NCBI GenBank assembly: GCA_003505715.1
Contig: DNXU01000140.1
Coordinates: 1 to 7,843, forward strand
Direction: 5' to 3'
Length of the DNA: 7,843 bases
Source: Cyanobacteria bacterium UBA8803
GTDB lineage: Bacteria; Cyanobacteriota; Cyanobacteriia; Cyanobacteriales; Coleofasciculaceae
Part shown: one piece after another, positions 6,113-7,843 of the stretch
Numbering within the stretch: position 1 is the stretch's first letter
Layout of the letters: each line of letters begins with the position of its first letter
Notes under the pieces: generated by a model
Told to the model about the DNA's origin: nothing
Database searches by the model: none
Seen by the model: the letters and a program-made list of their open reading frames with translations, nothing else
Translations under genes and position numbers: made by a program

Positions 6113-7821
6113 TTGTGTACAAGTTTCGCCGTGCTTTATTTGTCATTATCCTTTGCTTGAGTCCGATCGCATCTTCGCACTTTACCCTAGCTGAAGAAAT
6201 TGCTCAATTCCCCGATCCCTTACCTCCTACTACTCCAAAACTTCCAGAACCTGAGTTTCTGCCACCTCCACAAGAGTTATTACCGTCGCCTCAAGTTTCA
6301 CCTAGTCCCTCATCCCCTCTGCCAGAGGCGATTCCAGGTACGATTACTGTGGAACGGTTTGAAGTAGTAGGTAGTACAGTCTTCAGCTCGACAGAATTCG
6401 ATCTCATTACTGCTCCCTTTACTCAACGCCCGATTACTTTTGCTGAACTGCTACAGGTTCAGGATGCCATCACTCAACTTTATATTCAGGAGGGATATAT
6501 TACCTCAGGGGCTTTTACTCCGCCTCAAGCTTTGCAAGATGGGGTGGTGATAATTGAAGTTCTGGAAGGGGAAGTGGAAGGGATTGAGATAACTGGTAGT
6601 GAGCGACTTAAACCTTCCTATATCCGCAGCCGACTTGCTCGAGCAACCCAAGCTCCTTTTCAGGTTAATCGCTTACTAGAGGCTTTGCAACTCCTACAAC
6701 TCGATCCTTTAATTAAAAGACTCTCGGCTGAGTTAACTGCTGGTTCTCATACGGGGAGTAGTATTTTAGCCCTTAAAGTTGAGGAAGCTCCGACTTTCTC
6801 TACTGTCTTCAGGTTGGATAACGGACGTTCTCCTAGTGTAGGGAGCGTGCGGCGACAAATTAGCATCCGGGAAGGGAATCTTTTGGGTTTTGGTGATGCG
6901 GTGACCCTTGCTTATACTAACACTGAAGGGAGCAACGCTCTTGATGAACTGAGCTACACCCTGCCAATTAACTCTCGCAATGGCACGGTGCAATTCTCTT
7001 ACAGTCTTTCTGGTAATAACGTGATCGAAGCGCCTTTTAATGAAATTGATATTGAATCAAACTCTCGTAACTACCAGATTACCTACCGCCAACCCCTGTG
7101 GCAAACTCCCAGTCAAGAATTTGCTTTGGGAGTGACAGCACAACGACGGGAAAGTGAAACCTCCCTGTTGAACGTGCCTTTTCCCTTATCAGCGGGATCT
7201 AATGATGATGGGGAAACCAAGCTTTCAGTTCTGCGCTTTTTCCAGGAATGGACGAATCGGGGGAGTCAAGAAGTGTTAGCTTTGCGATCGCAATTTAACT
7301 TGGGTCTAAACGTCTTTAACGCCACGGACAACAATGAACCCCCCGACGGTCAATTTTTCTCCTGGCAGGGTCAAGCGCAATATCTGCGCCTCTTGGCTCC
7401 CGATACCTTGCTAGTATTGCGATCGGATCTGCAACTAGCTTCTGAAACGCTAGTCCCGATCGAACAGTTTGGCTTAGGAGGTATCAGCAACATTCGGGGT
7501 TACCGTCAGGATTTCTTACTGGCAGATAATGGCCTGTTTGCCTCCGCTGAAGTTCGCTTCCCTATTGCCCGGATTTCTGAGTGGAATAGTATTTTACAAT
7601 TAGTGCCTTTCTTTGATTATGGCACTGTTTGGAATAGTTCCGACCGCGAGAATCCCAATCCCACAACTTTATCTTCAGTGGGAGTGGGATTGCTTTGGCG
7701 CATTGGTCAAAAATTTACCGCTCGATTAGATTGGGGTGTTCCTTTAGTTGAGGTGGATAGAAGTGAAGATACTTGGCAAGAAAAGGGTATCTATTTTAGT
7801 TTGGAATATAGGCCGTTTTAG
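6109..7821 (+). CDS. TpsB outer-membrane transporter of the FhaC/ShlB/HecB family
   Basis: Omp85-superfamily 16-strand barrel with two periplasmic POTRA domains that recognises the TPS domain of its TpsA partner and moves it to the cell surface. In order, 570 residues: a signal peptide (about 1-28, cleavage near FTLA/EE), a Pro-rich linker (35-77), POTRA1 (about 78-155, starting TITVERFEVVGSTVF), POTRA2 (about 156-227), and a barrel from about 230. The GGISNIRGYR motif (457-466) is the loop-6 RGY/F signature needed for secretion. GLFASAEVRFP and FFDYGTVWN follow, and the last residue is Phe, as expected for an outer-membrane barrel. The longest reading starts at TTG 6109, overlapping the tpsA TGA by 4 bases; GTG 6115, two bases after that stop and 10 bases past an AGG, is an equally good or better start. 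Either way translation is coupled to tpsA. Full length and intact. Confidence 0.94.
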   Translation: MIVYKFRRALFVIILCLSPIASSHFTLAEEIAQFPDPLPPTTPKLPEPEFLPPPQELLPSPQVSPSPSSPLPEAIPGTITVERFEVVGSTVFSSTEFDLITAPFTQRPITFAELLQVQDAITQLYIQEGYITSGAFTPPQALQDGVVIIEVLEGEVEGIEITGSERLKPSYIRSRLARATQAPFQVNRLLEALQLLQLDPLIKRLSAELTAGSHTGSSILALKVEEAPTFSTVFRLDNGRSPSVGSVRRQISIREGNLLGFGDAVTLAYTNTEGSNALDELSYTLPINSRNGTVQFSYSLSGNNVIEAPFNEIDIESNSRNYQITYRQPLWQTPSQEFALGVTAQRRESETSLLNVPFPLSAGSNDDGETKLSVLRFFQEWTNRGSQEVLALRSQFNLGLNVFNATDNNEPPDGQFFSWQGQAQYLRLLAPDTLLVLRSDLQLASETLVPIEQFGLGGISNIRGYRQDFLLADNGLFASAEVRFPIARISEWNSILQLVPFFDYGTVWNSSDRENPNPTTLSSVGVGLLWRIGQKFTARLDWGVPLVEVDRSEDTWQEKGIYFSLEYRPF

Positions 7822-7843
7822 GGAATGGGGAATGGGGTATGGG
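7821..7843. repeat. GGGAATG heptad tandem repeat at the right edge
   Basis: GGGAATG, GGGAATG, GGGTATG, then GG at the window end: 3.3 units starting in the last base of the tpsB stop codon and possibly continuing outside. Short tandem heptads of this kind commonly sit between genes in filamentous cyanobacteria. Confidence 0.75.

Overview
The window looks like chromosomal accessory DNA from a filamentous cyanobacterium. The grounds are: three exact copies of the HIP1 octamer GCGATCGC (3339, 5225, 7284), where about 0.1 would be expected by chance in 7.8 kb; heptanucleotide tandem repeats of the kind common in these genomes; a G/C-run interspersed repeat; and four genes from families that are abundant in cyanobacteria. 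All four genes are on the + strand. The species cannot be named from the sequence.

Left half (1-3040) is a class II lanthipeptide-type locus. The window opens inside a LanM synthetase: the reading frame is already open at base 1, well before the first ATG at 136. What is visible is the end of the dehydratase domain and the whole LanC-like cyclase, with zinc ligands of the Cys-Cys-Cys (CCG) type known from the prochlorosin synthetase ProcM. After a 484-base gap containing direct repeats and two perfect palindromes comes a 190-residue protein. It has a Nif11-type leader ending in Ala-Gly-Gly and an unusually long 87-residue 'core' with only one cysteine. This is the likely substrate of the LanM, but an atypical one. 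No peptidase/transporter gene is in view.

Middle (3041-3334) is a 294-base spacer with a 33-base purine tract, a GGTAATT heptad repeat and a possible frameshifted coding remnant.

Right half (3335-7821) is a two-partner secretion (type Vb) pair. The first gene encodes a 925-residue filamentous-hemagglutinin-like exoprotein (TpsA) with signal peptide, N-terminal TPS domain, beta-helix repeats and a cyanobacterial-type C-terminal module. The second encodes its FhaC/ShlB-like outer-membrane transporter (TpsB) and overlaps or abuts the first, so the two are very probably one translationally coupled operon. The right edge (7821-7843) is another heptad repeat.

The two halves are probably independent systems that sit side by side; nothing in the sequence ties the lanthipeptide enzyme to the secretion pair. 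The items most worth a second look are the one-Cys, 87-residue Nif11-leader substrate, the G8 tract near the 3' end of tpsA that could act as a frameshift switch, and the pair of perfect palindromes upstream of the precursor gene.
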